From CAIQPO01 sp964648275 (GTDB lineage: Bacteria; Patescibacteriota; Microgenomatia; UBA1400; MFAQ01), in assembly GCA_964648275.1 (NCBI GenBank), contig CAZYOB010000003.1:1-55964 (forward strand): a DNA stretch of 55,964 bases, given 5' to 3'. Positions 40,124 through 48,486 of the stretch are shown piece by piece; positions within the stretch are counted from its first letter, which is position 1; each line of letters begins with the position of its first letter. The notes under the pieces are model-generated. The model had not been told where the DNA came from. It saw only the letters and a list, made by a program, of their open reading frames with translations, and searched no databases. The position numbers and the translations under genes were made by a program.

Positions 40124-40608
40124 AAGTAGAACAAACTAATGAGAATGACCGATGTAGCACTGTAGACTCCGGCCACGACGTCATCCAGGACGACTGAGCC
40201 TGGAGTGTGAAGAGCATCAATTTTTTTAATGTAAGAAGGTTTCACAATATCAAAGAAGCGGAAACAGATAAAGGCAATCAGGATAAAAACGGGAGAGTGA
40301 AGGAAGATTGTAGGGAGCAGGGAGATGATCATGCCGAATAGCTCGTCAATGACGATCCAGGATTTATCAATTGGAGGTTTCAGATAAAGGGAGATCAGCT
40401 TAACGGAAATAAAATAAGTCGGGATAAGGATGAGAGCGAGAAAAATTGGGAGTAGTGGATATTTTGAGAAAGAGGGAAGCAAGTAATACCAGCCAATAGC
40501 GGTGGCGGCACTGGCAAAGGTGCCGGGAGAAAAGGGAATAATGCCTATTCCAAAAAGAGAAAGAATGGTTTTAACCAGAAATTTATTTTTTTTTGGCAGG
40601 TCGGTCAT
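40120..40608 (-). CDS. pgpA: Phosphatidylglycerophosphatase A-like protein
   Basis: The 162-residue membrane protein has the PgpA motifs PFSPGTFAS, WIVIDELFGM and FRFFDIVKP, with VVLDDVVAGVYSA near the end. It removes the terminal phosphate of phosphatidylglycerol phosphate to give phosphatidylglycerol. It overlaps pgsA by 26 nt, which makes the product of PgsA, so the two steps are encoded together. Confidence 0.9.
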   Translation of the reverse strand: MTDLPKKNKFLVKTILSLFGIGIIPFSPGTFASAATAIGWYYLLPSFSKYPLLPIFLALILIPTYFISVKLISLYLKPPIDKSWIVIDELFGMIISLLPTIFLHSPVFILIAFICFRFFDIVKPSYIKKIDALHTPGSVVLDDVVAGVYSATSVILISLFYL

Positions 40609-41158
40609 CTTCGCGGTATATCCAGTCTACGACATAAAGGATCCCACTGAAATAGGAGAAAAATAGAGCGGCGATGGCCGATATGACAAGGCAGCCATAG
40701 AATAGAAAGTTACCAGGGAAAGTAAGGAGCAGAAGAGCAAAGATAATCATAGCTCCTTGGGCGACCATTTTTGATTTACCGGATTTGCGAGCAGAGATAG
40801 GGATGCCTCGGGAAAGTGAATAGTTCTTGATACCGTCAATTAAGAGATCCCTTATGACCAAGGCGACAAATACACCCGTGTGGATGAGGTTGTGGGGGAT
40901 AAGGAGCAGGTACATGTTGATAGTCAGAATTTTGTCGAAAAGAGAGTCGAAGACGACCCCATAATCTGACTTCACCTTCCATTTTCGGGCAAGTTTACCA
41001 TCAAGAATGTCTGTAAGGATGGCGATGATGAATAAGAGGAGGGCGACAAGAAATCTGTATTTCCAACCGGAAAAGAAGACAATCGAGATCAGAACAATCA
41101 AAAAACCGCGAGAAATCGTCAGCAAATTAGGGAAGTTTTTTTTGAAAGCGGGGGACAT
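40583..41158 (-). CDS. pgsA: CDP-alcohol phosphatidyltransferase (PgsA-like)
   Basis: The 191-residue membrane enzyme has the full CDP-alcohol motif D-x2-DG-x2-AR-x8-G-x3-D-x3-D, seen as DILDGKLARKWKV followed by DYGVVFDSLFD. It most likely joins CDP-diacylglycerol to glycerol-3-phosphate. An extended -10 TGA-TATAAT lies on the minus strand (box 41173-41168) 9 nt before the ATG. The overlap with pgpA supports phosphatidylglycerol synthesis rather than phosphatidylinositol synthesis. Confidence 0.88.
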   Translation of the reverse strand: MSPAFKKNFPNLLTISRGFLIVLISIVFFSGWKYRFLVALLLFIIAILTDILDGKLARKWKVKSDYGVVFDSLFDKILTINMYLLLIPHNLIHTGVFVALVIRDLLIDGIKNYSLSRGIPISARKSGKSKMVAQGAMIIFALLLLTFPGNFLFYGCLVISAIAALFFSYFSGILYVVDWIYREDDRPAKKK

Positions 41159-41188
41159 GTGATGGCTATTATATCAATCGTTTTTTGG

Positions 41189-41728
41189 TTATATAGCCGT
41201 GTCGTTGATCTTCAAAAAGAAACCGATGACTTTCGTCAAAAGGTGTGTAAGTAGGCCGATGAGGAGGAAAGAGAAGGAGATAACTGGAGTAATTTTGATG
41301 AAGGGAACGGCAAAGATCAAAGCACCAATAATCCAGTCAATTTGATCCCAGGGGAACCAAGCTTGCCCTGGCTCTACTCCGACTTGTCTCTTAAAGAAGC
41401 TTTTAATCGCATCTCCGACAAGAGAACCAAAGGCCAGGAATAGACCAAATGCGATGGGAACCTGAGTGTAATCAAGCAGACTTATTGATCTGAAGAATGG
41501 TGAAGATGTATAAAGATATCTTTGGAGGTAGATACAAAGAACTCCGGCGATCGTGCCAGAGACAAAGCCTCTGACGGTCTTGTGGTCACCGAAAATGCGC
41601 TTGCCTCTAAATGTCTTACCAAAGTCGACTGGAAATCCCAAATAAGGAAAGACAATGGAGGCAAATGGTGGGGCCATGTTTGCCAGTCCCGCAGGAAGGA
41701 ATAAGTAGAGAATCTGAAGAAGATACAT
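41189..41728 (-). CDS. CarS-like CDP-archaeol synthase family protein (DUF46)
   Basis: The 179-residue membrane protein has about five hydrophobic segments and the CarS-family blocks FPVDFGKTFRGKRIFGDHKTVRG (in parts) and FGSLVGDAIKSFFKRQVGVEPG, with the conserved GDHKT and D-x3-SFFKR. In archaea this family activates archaeol with CTP. In a bacterium it most simply replaces CdsA, making the CDP-lipid used by PgsA next door. ATG 41728 is chosen: TATATT (41740-41735) ends 6 nt before it. Confidence 0.82.
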   Translation of the reverse strand: MYLLQILYLFLPAGLANMAPPFASIVFPYLGFPVDFGKTFRGKRIFGDHKTVRGFVSGTIAGVLCIYLQRYLYTSSPFFRSISLLDYTQVPIAFGLFLAFGSLVGDAIKSFFKRQVGVEPGQAWFPWDQIDWIIGALIFAVPFIKITPVISFSFLLIGLLTHLLTKVIGFFLKINDTAI

Positions 41729-41763
41729 AACATTAATATACTGTATGTACAATATGGGGAAGA

Positions 41764-42810
41764 ATGCTGACTAAAGTAACCCTAACTAATTTTAGAAGCT
41801 ACGAAATGAAAGAGCTGGAGATGTTCGACGGTGTGAATGTAGTCTTTGGGCCAAATGCTTACGGTAAGACTAATTTGCTTGAGGCAATTTTCCTGATGAG
41901 TGTAGGTGATAGCTTCAGGGCAAAGAGAACCGAAGAGATGGTGCGCTTCGGAGAAGAACTGGGAAGGGTTGGCGGCCAGATCATCGACGAAAAAGGGGAG
42001 TTAATGACCATAGAGGTAATCGTCAACGGAGGAGTCGTGATGGGGAAAGTGGTTAACAAAAGAAAATACATCATAGACGGAGTAAGCAAGAGAAGAAAAG
42101 ACTTGGTAGGGCTTCTTCCCTTAGTACTTTTTAGGCCGGAGGATGTTGAGTTAATCTCCGGGTCCCCGGATGTCAGGAGAAAATTTTTGGATAAAGTGCT
42201 GCTCCAGACAGACAAGTCTTATGACCACAGCCTAACGACTTATGAACAAGCCCTGAGGCGTAGAAATAAATTACTAGACGCAATCAGAGAGGGGGCGGTG
42301 ACCAGATATTCATTAACCTTTTGGGATGGCTTGATGATAAAACACGGTGCGATCATTCAAGAAAAGAGGCGGGAATTTGTCGATTATATTAATAGTCTTT
42401 TCCAAAGAAGCGAGCTGTTCAATAAATTGAAACTTGAATATGATGCCAGCCCAATCAGTGAGGCGAGACTGGAGCAGTATAAAGATGCTGAAACGGCATT
42501 GGGTTACACGCTGGTCGGTCCACATAAAGATGACCTGATGATAAAGGAAGAGGAAAGGAACTTGTCAGTTTACGGATCCAGAGGGGAGCAGAGAATGGCA
42601 GTTCTTGCATGCAAGATGGGAGAGATATATTATCTGGAAGAAAAAACCAAGAGGAGGGCAGTCTTATTACTAGATGATATCTTTTCAGAACTTGATGAAG
42701 AACACAAACAAGAAGTGCTCCGGGTAATGGTGGGGAGACAGGTGATAGTAACTACGGCGGATGAGGGGGATGTGCCAATGTTCAAGAAAGTGAATCTGAT
42801 CAGGCTGTAG
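41764..42810 (+). CDS. recF: RecF, DNA repair ATPase
   Basis: The 348-residue SMC-like ATPase has Walker A FGPNAYGKTNLLEA (29-36 core), signature region GSRGEQRMAVLACKMGE, and Walker B LLLDDIFSELDEEH. It loads RecA at gaps and stalled forks. No dnaA, dnaN or gyrB are next to it, unlike the common bacterial order. It ends 1 nt before the convergent DUF5654-like gene. Confidence 0.95.
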   Translation: MLTKVTLTNFRSYEMKELEMFDGVNVVFGPNAYGKTNLLEAIFLMSVGDSFRAKRTEEMVRFGEELGRVGGQIIDEKGELMTIEVIVNGGVVMGKVVNKRKYIIDGVSKRRKDLVGLLPLVLFRPEDVELISGSPDVRRKFLDKVLLQTDKSYDHSLTTYEQALRRRNKLLDAIREGAVTRYSLTFWDGLMIKHGAIIQEKRREFVDYINSLFQRSELFNKLKLEYDASPISEARLEQYKDAETALGYTLVGPHKDDLMIKEEERNLSVYGSRGEQRMAVLACKMGEIYYLEEKTKRRAVLLLDDIFSELDEEHKQEVLRVMVGRQVIVTTADEGDVPMFKKVNLIRL

Positions 42811-42811
42811 C

Positions 42812-43081
42812 CTATTTTCCCTGTTTGTCCAACAGTCTAGTAAGACGATTAAGTTGCCAGGTAACAATGACTGTGAGCAGGGTAATGCCAATAGCATAAA
42901 GAAAGAGTGAAAGGACGGCCGAACCGCGGGCAAAGTATGGTCGGACATAAACATCGACATACTCTTTAATGGCTTCATTCCATGCCAGAGCAGCAACTAA
43001 TCCAAGTGAGGATGTGGCCAGTGTGAGTGTCTGGATAGCAATTTTCCTGGATATTTTTGTTACTGATTTTTTTGTGGCCAT
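42812..43081 (-). CDS. Small two-helix membrane protein (DUF5654-like)
   Basis: The 89-residue protein has a basic N-terminus, two membrane helices (about 14-34 and 49-72) and the motif LVAALAWNEAIKEYV between them, which resembles the DUF5654 family found in archaea and CPR bacteria. Function unknown. ATG 43081 is chosen because TATAAT on the minus strand (43093-43088) ends 6 nt before it; a TTG two codons upstream is less likely. Confidence 0.68.
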   Translation of the reverse strand: MATKKSVTKISRKIAIQTLTLATSSLGLVAALAWNEAIKEYVDVYVRPYFARGSAVLSLFLYAIGITLLTVIVTWQLNRLTRLLDKQGK

Positions 43082-43087
43082 AGGCAA

Positions 43088-43097
43088 ATTATATTAT
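43088..43097. promoter_or_regulatory. Overlapping divergent -10 boxes
   Basis: Minus-strand TATAAT (43093-43088) and plus-strand TATTAT (43092-43097) overlap by two bases in a 25-bp intergenic region. They lie 6 nt and 9 nt from their start codons, so both messages appear leaderless and the two polymerases cannot bind at once. Confidence 0.6.
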
Positions 43098-43106
43098 GAT
43101 GAGAGC

Positions 43107-43985
43107 ATGGCTGCCGAATTGTTTTCCAGAGATGACTTTGCCAACAACAGATCTTTAGGAGAGTCTGAATCCAAGTACTCTTCAGGACAGATAACAATAA
43201 TTGGTGGAAGTGAGTTGTTTCATGGGGCACCGATACTGGCTTTAAAAGGAGCTTCGAGGTTGGTAAGTATGACTTTTTTCGCCTCACCGGTTGAGGATAG
43301 AGGGGTGGTAGATAAGATCAAGTCTTCACTGGGAAGTTTCGTGTGGGTACCCTTTGAAGACCTGGATAGTTATATCGAAAAGAGTGATGCCATCCTGATT
43401 GGACCGGGTTTGATGAGGAGCCATATTAATGAAAAGGACTTCGTCTGTGATGAAGAGGGAATGATAACCCGTGATATTACAAAAAAATATTTAAGATCAT
43501 TCTTAAAAAAGAGATGGCTTGTCGATGGAGGTAGTCTTCAAGTGATCAGTGTGAATGATTTGCCAGAGGGAGCGGCGGTGACGCCAAACAAAAAAGAATT
43601 TGAGATGCTTTTTGGTGAGGAATTATTGGATGATATAGAGAAAAGAGGTGAGCAGATAATGAGATTGGCGGCGAAACATAAACTAGTGATTTTGTCTAAA
43701 GATGCTGTCAGCCTTGTCAGTGACGGAAAAAGATTAATAAGAATCGAGGGAGGTAATGACGGTCTAGTCAAAGGTGGAGTAGGAGATGTAATTGCGGGAG
43801 TGGCGGTAGGATTTATGGCGAAGAATGAGCCATTATTTTCTCTAGCGGCTGCATCATACTTGGTCAAAAAAGCTGCCGATAGATTAGCGGAAAAGAAAGA
43901 TTTGATGTTTAATTCAGACGATATAGCCGATGAAGTACCTAAAGTGTACGGTGAGATAGTAAAAAACTTGAGATCTCCGCATTAA
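43107..43985 (+). CDS. nnrD: ADP/ATP-dependent NAD(P)H-hydrate dehydratase (NnrD/YjeF C-terminal type)
   Basis: The 292-residue ribokinase-like enzyme has DAILIGPGLM, VTPNKKEFEMLFG and the active-site block KGGVGDVIAGVAVGF. It repairs hydrated NAD(P)H. The epimerase (NnrE) domain usually fused to it is absent. I placed the start at 43107: upstream in-frame codons are antisense to the neighbouring gene and lie before the -10 box. An N-terminal extension of about 30 residues precedes the fold. Confidence 0.88.
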   Translation: MAAELFSRDDFANNRSLGESESKYSSGQITIIGGSELFHGAPILALKGASRLVSMTFFASPVEDRGVVDKIKSSLGSFVWVPFEDLDSYIEKSDAILIGPGLMRSHINEKDFVCDEEGMITRDITKKYLRSFLKKRWLVDGGSLQVISVNDLPEGAAVTPNKKEFEMLFGEELLDDIEKRGEQIMRLAAKHKLVILSKDAVSLVSDGKRLIRIEGGNDGLVKGGVGDVIAGVAVGFMAKNEPLFSLAAASYLVKKAADRLAEKKDLMFNSDDIADEVPKVYGEIVKNLRSPH

Positions 43986-44003
43986 TAGCGTAAATTGAAA
44001 TAG

Positions 44004-45116
44004 ATGTTCGAACCTGCCTACGATATTTCTACCCGCCTGCTCATGAGAACCATTGGATTCGAGAGAGCAATGGCAATCATGGGGATTGTGCCAGTCCCCA
44101 GTGATTGGGAAGGGAAAATCCGCCATGATTGCCTAACTAGAGGGGCACAGGCGGTGTTGAGGGTTTATGGAAATGCAATTCAATCGCCGGAGATGGGTAG
44201 AATTATCACCGATGATCCCGGGAGGGACGAAAGAGCAGAGGAAGTAGCACAGAGAGTAGGAGTCGTGGCAAAGGAAAGAGATGTGCAAATGGTGCTTAAT
44301 TTCCTAAACGCCAATAAGTATAAAGAGCAACTGGGCTATCTCTCAATGAGGTTTAAGCAGGCTGGCTTTGGGGAGAAAGATCTGACCCAGCTTAATTCAT
44401 TGTCGATGGAGAAATTAGTATCTTCTAAAGAGTTGGGTGTATTCAGAATGGAAGAGAGGGGAGAAGGATGGTTGGGAAATAGAATTAGTGTTCCCAGTGC
44501 GGTTGAGGTGTCGTATCAGATAGAAGATTTCTTCAGCTGGTTTATTTCTGCCGATGCCGAAACAATAAATCCGATATTAAAGGCAGGAGTATGTCTTTAT
44601 GAGATTATTAGAATTCAACCGTTTGATGAAGGCAGTATGCTTTCCGGAGTGCTGTTCACCGATCTTTTTTTAAGTAGTGTGGGTTATGAGTTAAAGGGGC
44701 TTTGGGTATGGGAAGAGGAATTATTTAGAAACAAGGAGGCAGTATTGAACAGCCTAGTCGATGTAGAGAAAAAGGGTGGTGACTTAACCGGCTGGTTGGA
44801 ATATTTTGTAGGTAGCTTGGAAAGTGCGGCATTAAAAGCGAAGGCAAGGTTGATGACCTTGGTGGGCGAGCAGCCTGTATTCAGATCAGAGAGTGGAAAA
44901 GCAATCTCATTATCCGAGAGACAAATCGCCATCATGGAAGATCTAACTTTGAAAGGTGAGACAACAATTAAGGATATTCGAGCAATTTTGCCGAGTGTTT
45001 CAGAAGACACGGTGCTAAGGGACTTAAAAGATTTGATTGAAAAAAAACTGGTTAAGAAAAAGGGTCATACAAGGGGAGCCAGGTATGCTTTGGGGAAGGT
45101 AAAATACTTCCGATGA
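44004..45116 (+). CDS. Catalytically degenerate Fic-domain protein with C-terminal winged helix
   Basis: The 370-residue protein has a Fic-like helical core ending in IIRIQPFDEGSMLSGVLFTDLFL (in parts). Aligned with the Fic motif HPFxxGNGRxxR it reads Q205-P-F-D-E-G-S-M-L-S-G-V: catalytic His, Asn and both Arg are lost, so AMP transfer is not expected. The C-terminus (about 300-365) is a winged helix, LSERQIAIMEDL...SEDTVLRDLKDLIEKKLVKKKG, with a DeoR/Fic-HTH look. It is probably a regulator that binds a ligand in the dead pocket. TAAATT ends 7 nt before the ATG. Confidence 0.75.
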   Translation: MFEPAYDISTRLLMRTIGFERAMAIMGIVPVPSDWEGKIRHDCLTRGAQAVLRVYGNAIQSPEMGRIITDDPGRDERAEEVAQRVGVVAKERDVQMVLNFLNANKYKEQLGYLSMRFKQAGFGEKDLTQLNSLSMEKLVSSKELGVFRMEERGEGWLGNRISVPSAVEVSYQIEDFFSWFISADAETINPILKAGVCLYEIIRIQPFDEGSMLSGVLFTDLFLSSVGYELKGLWVWEEELFRNKEAVLNSLVDVEKKGGDLTGWLEYFVGSLESAALKAKARLMTLVGEQPVFRSESGKAISLSERQIAIMEDLTLKGETTIKDIRAILPSVSEDTVLRDLKDLIEKKLVKKKGHTRGARYALGKVKYFR

Positions 45117-45130
45117 GGTAGAATTTAAGC

Positions 45131-46840
45131 ATGAAGTTCAAAGATTTCGTGGTGTATCTGGAAAGACTGGAGAAAACCAGTTCCCGATTGGCAATTACCG
45201 ACATTTTAGTGGAGCTATTGAGGAAGTTGGAGGCAGGTGAGTCCAGGGTGGCAATGTATTTGATCGTGGGACGAGTGGCTCCCGATTTTGAGCCGATTGA
45301 GTTTGGAATGGCGGTGAAGATGGTGATAAGGGCAGTAGCATTGGCGACGGACAAAAAACCTGAGGTGGTGGAAAGGGCTTACAAATCCAAAGGCGATATG
45401 GGAATTTTGGTCAAAGAGATGGAATTTGGAGTTGAGGGAGGGGGAATGAATCTGATACAGGTGCACGAGAATTTGTTAAATATGGCAAATGATTCAGGAA
45501 CGGGAAGCCAAGAGAGAAAGGTCGAGAGCCTAAAGCAATTATTAGTATCGATGAGCCCCGATGAGAGAAAGTATGTGGTCAGAATAGTGTTGGGAAAATT
45601 AAGGTTGGGCTTTTCTTCAAAGACAATATTTGACGCCTTGTCCCAAATGGAGGAGGGAAACAAAAGTTTGAGAAAAGCATTGGACGAGCGTTTCCAGATA
45701 TTTCCTGATGTAGGACTTTTGGTTGAACAAATAAAAGAGTCTGGGATGGCAGGTCTTTCAAAAATAAAGATCAAGAGCGGGGTACCGGTGGTGCCGGCAT
45801 TATGCCAGAGGTTGAATAGTTACCAGGATATTGTTGGCAAGATGAAGGATGTGGCAGTGGAACGTAAATTTGACGGTACGAGAGTTCAGATCCATTTCAA
45901 TAGAAAGAGCGGTGAAGTAAGAACGTACACTAGGAATTTGGAGGAGACAAGTAAAATGTTCCCCGAGCTGGTGCAAATGGGTGATTGGATAGAGGCGGAT
46001 GATGTGATCTTGGATTCGGAAGCAGTTGGCATAGATCCGGTAACGCAGAAAGTTATGCCCTTCCAAGTGACCATTACCAGAAAAAGGAAGCATGGAATTG
46101 AGGAGACTTCAAAAAGTGTACCTCTTAGGTTTTTTGTTTTTGATATTTTAGCTAAAAACGGAGAGAGCTTGATCGAAAAACCTTATTCCGAAAGAAGGGA
46201 GATTTTGTCGGAGCTGATTAGGCCTAATATAGTGGTGGTTGTGGATGAGTACGTGAGAGCGGATGACCCTAGAGAAGTGGAGAAAATGCATGAGCAATAT
46301 TTGAAAGAGGGATACGAAGGAGCAGTGATCAAGAAATGGGATGGAGCATATTTGCCAGGAAGGCAGGGGTGGAATTGGGTAAAGATCAAAGAGGTTGAGG
46401 GCACTACTGGAAAATTGGCCGATACATTTGATCTGGTAGTGATGGGCTATTACTACGGAAGAGGCAAGAGAACCGGTTTTGGTATCGGAGCATTTTTGAC
46501 GGGATTGAGGAAAGGTGACAAATGGGTATCTATGGCCAAAGTCGGGACCGGATTGAGCGACGATGATTTCAGAGAACTAAAGAAAAAACTGGAGAAACAT
46601 ACTGTTGCCGAGAAGCCCGAAAATTATGATGTATCAGGTAACTTGTTGGCAGATGTATGGGTCGATCCGGCGGTGGTGGTAGAGATAGCCGCCGATGAGT
46701 TGACTAAAAGTCCAGTTCACGCAGGCGGGTTGGCATTGCGATTTCCTAGGTTGATTAAATTCAGGGATGACAAGGGCCCTGCTCAGGCGACTACATGGAA
46801 AGAGATGGAGGAGATTGCCAGGTTGTCACAGGTTAAGTAG
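45131..46840 (+). CDS. ATP-dependent DNA ligase, archaeal/eukaryotic LigI type
   Basis: The 569-residue ligase has an N-terminal helical DNA-binding domain (about 1-215), the adenylation motif ERKFDGTRVQIH with nucleophile K246, motif III VLDSEAVG region, IKEYEGAVIKKWD-type motif IV (GYEGAVIKKWDG), motif V WVKIK, and a C-terminal OB fold. Size and domain order match the archaeal replicative ligase, not the small bacterial ATP-dependent repair ligases. TAGAAT (45119-45124) ends 6 nt before the ATG, indicating a leaderless message. Confidence 0.94.
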   Translation: MKFKDFVVYLERLEKTSSRLAITDILVELLRKLEAGESRVAMYLIVGRVAPDFEPIEFGMAVKMVIRAVALATDKKPEVVERAYKSKGDMGILVKEMEFGVEGGGMNLIQVHENLLNMANDSGTGSQERKVESLKQLLVSMSPDERKYVVRIVLGKLRLGFSSKTIFDALSQMEEGNKSLRKALDERFQIFPDVGLLVEQIKESGMAGLSKIKIKSGVPVVPALCQRLNSYQDIVGKMKDVAVERKFDGTRVQIHFNRKSGEVRTYTRNLEETSKMFPELVQMGDWIEADDVILDSEAVGIDPVTQKVMPFQVTITRKRKHGIEETSKSVPLRFFVFDILAKNGESLIEKPYSERREILSELIRPNIVVVVDEYVRADDPREVEKMHEQYLKEGYEGAVIKKWDGAYLPGRQGWNWVKIKEVEGTTGKLADTFDLVVMGYYYGRGKRTGFGIGAFLTGLRKGDKWVSMAKVGTGLSDDDFRELKKKLEKHTVAEKPENYDVSGNLLADVWVDPAVVVEIAADELTKSPVHAGGLALRFPRLIKFRDDKGPAQATTWKEMEEIARLSQVK

Positions 46841-46843
46841 AAT
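46815..46843 (+). promoter_or_regulatory. Leaderless promoter of the DedA gene
   Basis: TTGCCA (46815-46820), a 17-nt spacer and TAGAAT (46838-46843) form a good sigma-70-type promoter inside the ligase 3' end. The -10 box ends 6 nt before ATG 46850. Confidence 0.7.
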
Positions 46844-46849
46844 AGAGTG

Positions 46850-47497
46850 ATGGAACTTCTGAACAAACTGATCGATTTATTTTTGCATGTTGATAAAAAC
46901 TTGGCGGTGATCATCGCCCAGTACGGGACTCTTACTTACGGAATCCTTTTTGCTGTGGTGTTCATGGAAACCGGTTTAGTGGTTACTCCATTCTTGCCAG
47001 GGGACTCTTTACTTTTTGCATCCGGTGCTTTGGCGGCAATGGGATCATTTAATATCTGGATTTTGTATTTAATGTTTTTGGCTGCGGCGATACTCGGTGA
47101 TACGGTCAATTACTGGATCGGTGACTATTTGGGCAAAGAAGTTTTTGAAAAGAACAGTAAGATTTTTAAGAAAGAGTATCTGGATGAAGCCGAGGAGTTT
47201 TATGCAAAACATGGTGGCAAGGCAATCGTTTTTGCCCGTTTCGTTCCCATTGTTAGGACATTTGCACCTTTTGTGGCAGGTGTTTCTAAAATGAGCTACA
47301 AACATTTTATTGCTTACAACATTATTGGAGGTATTGCTTGGGTGACGATGTTCCTTTTCGGAGGGTATTTGTTTGGGAACATCCCATTTGTAAAAGAAAA
47401 TTTCCATTACGTAGTGGTGGTAATTGTTCTAATAAGTGTGGTCCCAATCTTTTGGGAGGGGGCAAAGAGGAGAAGGAAGAAGTCTCAGACGGTCTGA
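46850..47497 (+). CDS. DedA-family membrane protein
   Basis: The 215-residue protein has the DedA (SNARE-associated) pattern: an FMETGLVVTPFLPGDSLLF segment (conserved E and PGD), DTVNYWIGDYLG, FARFVPIVRTFAPFVAG with the functional Arg residues, and about five hydrophobic segments. DedA proteins are lipid scramblases or transporters acting on carriers such as undecaprenyl phosphate. ATG 46850 is chosen from the promoter geometry; a GTG one codon upstream is possible. Confidence 0.92.
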   Translation: MELLNKLIDLFLHVDKNLAVIIAQYGTLTYGILFAVVFMETGLVVTPFLPGDSLLFASGALAAMGSFNIWILYLMFLAAAILGDTVNYWIGDYLGKEVFEKNSKIFKKEYLDEAEEFYAKHGGKAIVFARFVPIVRTFAPFVAGVSKMSYKHFIAYNIIGGIAWVTMFLFGGYLFGNIPFVKENFHYVVVVIVLISVVPIFWEGAKRRRKKSQTV

Positions 47498-47505
47498 TTT
47501 TATGA

Positions 47506-47511
47506 TTTAAT
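47506..47511 (+). promoter_or_regulatory. Extended -10 promoter element (leaderless exchanger gene)
   Basis: TGA-TTTAAT (TG at 47503-47504) ends 6 nt before ATG 47518. Confidence 0.5.
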
Positions 47512-47517
47512 GAATCT

Positions 47518-48486
47518 ATGCTCGCGAATTTATTGATTGGTGGGGCTTTAGTGGCTGTAATGGTGTTGGCAACAGGAATTGCAATAGATCAGTTCGAAAA
47601 ACTTTCAACGGATATCAAGGTCAAGAAACTGTTATTGGCAACTGTGATTATTGGTCTATCGACATCGTTACCAGAGCTGTTTATTACGGTGACGTCAGGG
47701 TTATCAGGGGAGCCTCAGATAGCTTTAGGTGACCTGATGGGCGCCAACATTGCCAACTTAAGCTGGGTGATCGGAGGAGCGGCTTTGGTGGGGAAAGCAA
47801 TTCCGGTGGTGGGTGAGTACATCAGGGAAGATCTTTGGATAACTATGATCCTGGCGATGGCTCCTTTCTTGTTAATGATCGACGGAACGTTGGGACGCTT
47901 CGACGGAGTGATATTGATTTTTGGATATTTACTTTATCTTAGCGATTTAGTGGAAAAGGGAAGGTACAGAATCAAGCAGGCGAAGTTAGAAAAACATGTC
48001 ATTTCAAAGCATCATCTAAAAACAATTGAGGGGAGACTTATTCATATTGTAAAAATGACGCTATCACTTGCGGTTCTAGGTGTGGCAGCAGCGAAGTTAG
48101 TCGGAGTGGCCGTTAACATTGCACATGGACTAGGGGCGAGTACGTTTTGGGTGGGATTGATCGTAGTGGCTTTGGGAACTACTCTGCCTGAGGTAATAGT
48201 GAGCCTAGAGGCGGTGAAGAGACGGGAGGCGTCACTAATATTGGGAAACCTTTTGGGTAGTGTGGTGGTGAATTCGAGTTTGATAATGGGGATCGGAGCA
48301 GTATTGAGCCCGGTCATTTTTGATGATACGCTGACAAAGGGTATATCGGGAATATTTATGGTGGTAGTTCTAGGTTTGTTCTGGCTTTTTACCAAGACAA
48401 AACACAGATTGGACAGGTGGGAGGGGGGAGTGTTGGTGGGGATATATCTGATGTTCGTCGGGATCCAGTTCCTGGCTTTGAGGTAG
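47518..48486 (+). CDS. CaCA-family Na+/Ca2+ or K+-dependent cation exchanger (YrbG-like)
   Basis: The 322-residue membrane protein is built of two inverted halves, each with the ion-binding alpha repeat: STSLPELFITVTSG with GDLMGANIANLSWVIG in the first, and GTTLPEVIVSLEAV with GNLLGSVVVNSSLIMG in the second. About ten hydrophobic segments are visible. It should exchange Ca2+ against Na+ or H+. The gene ends directly against the convergent GT2 gene with no spacer. Confidence 0.92.
   Translation: MLANLLIGGALVAVMVLATGIAIDQFEKLSTDIKVKKLLLATVIIGLSTSLPELFITVTSGLSGEPQIALGDLMGANIANLSWVIGGAALVGKAIPVVGEYIREDLWITMILAMAPFLLMIDGTLGRFDGVILIFGYLLYLSDLVEKGRYRIKQAKLEKHVISKHHLKTIEGRLIHIVKMTLSLAVLGVAAAKLVGVAVNIAHGLGASTFWVGLIVVALGTTLPEVIVSLEAVKRREASLILGNLLGSVVVNSSLIMGIGAVLSPVIFDDTLTKGISGIFMVVVLGLFWLFTKTKHRLDRWEGGVLVGIYLMFVGIQFLALR

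Noticed and set aside
42969..43106. N-terminal extension of NnrD by 46 residues
   Set aside because: It is antisense to the DUF5654-like gene and lies upstream of the -10 box; homologous sequence begins after ATG 43107.
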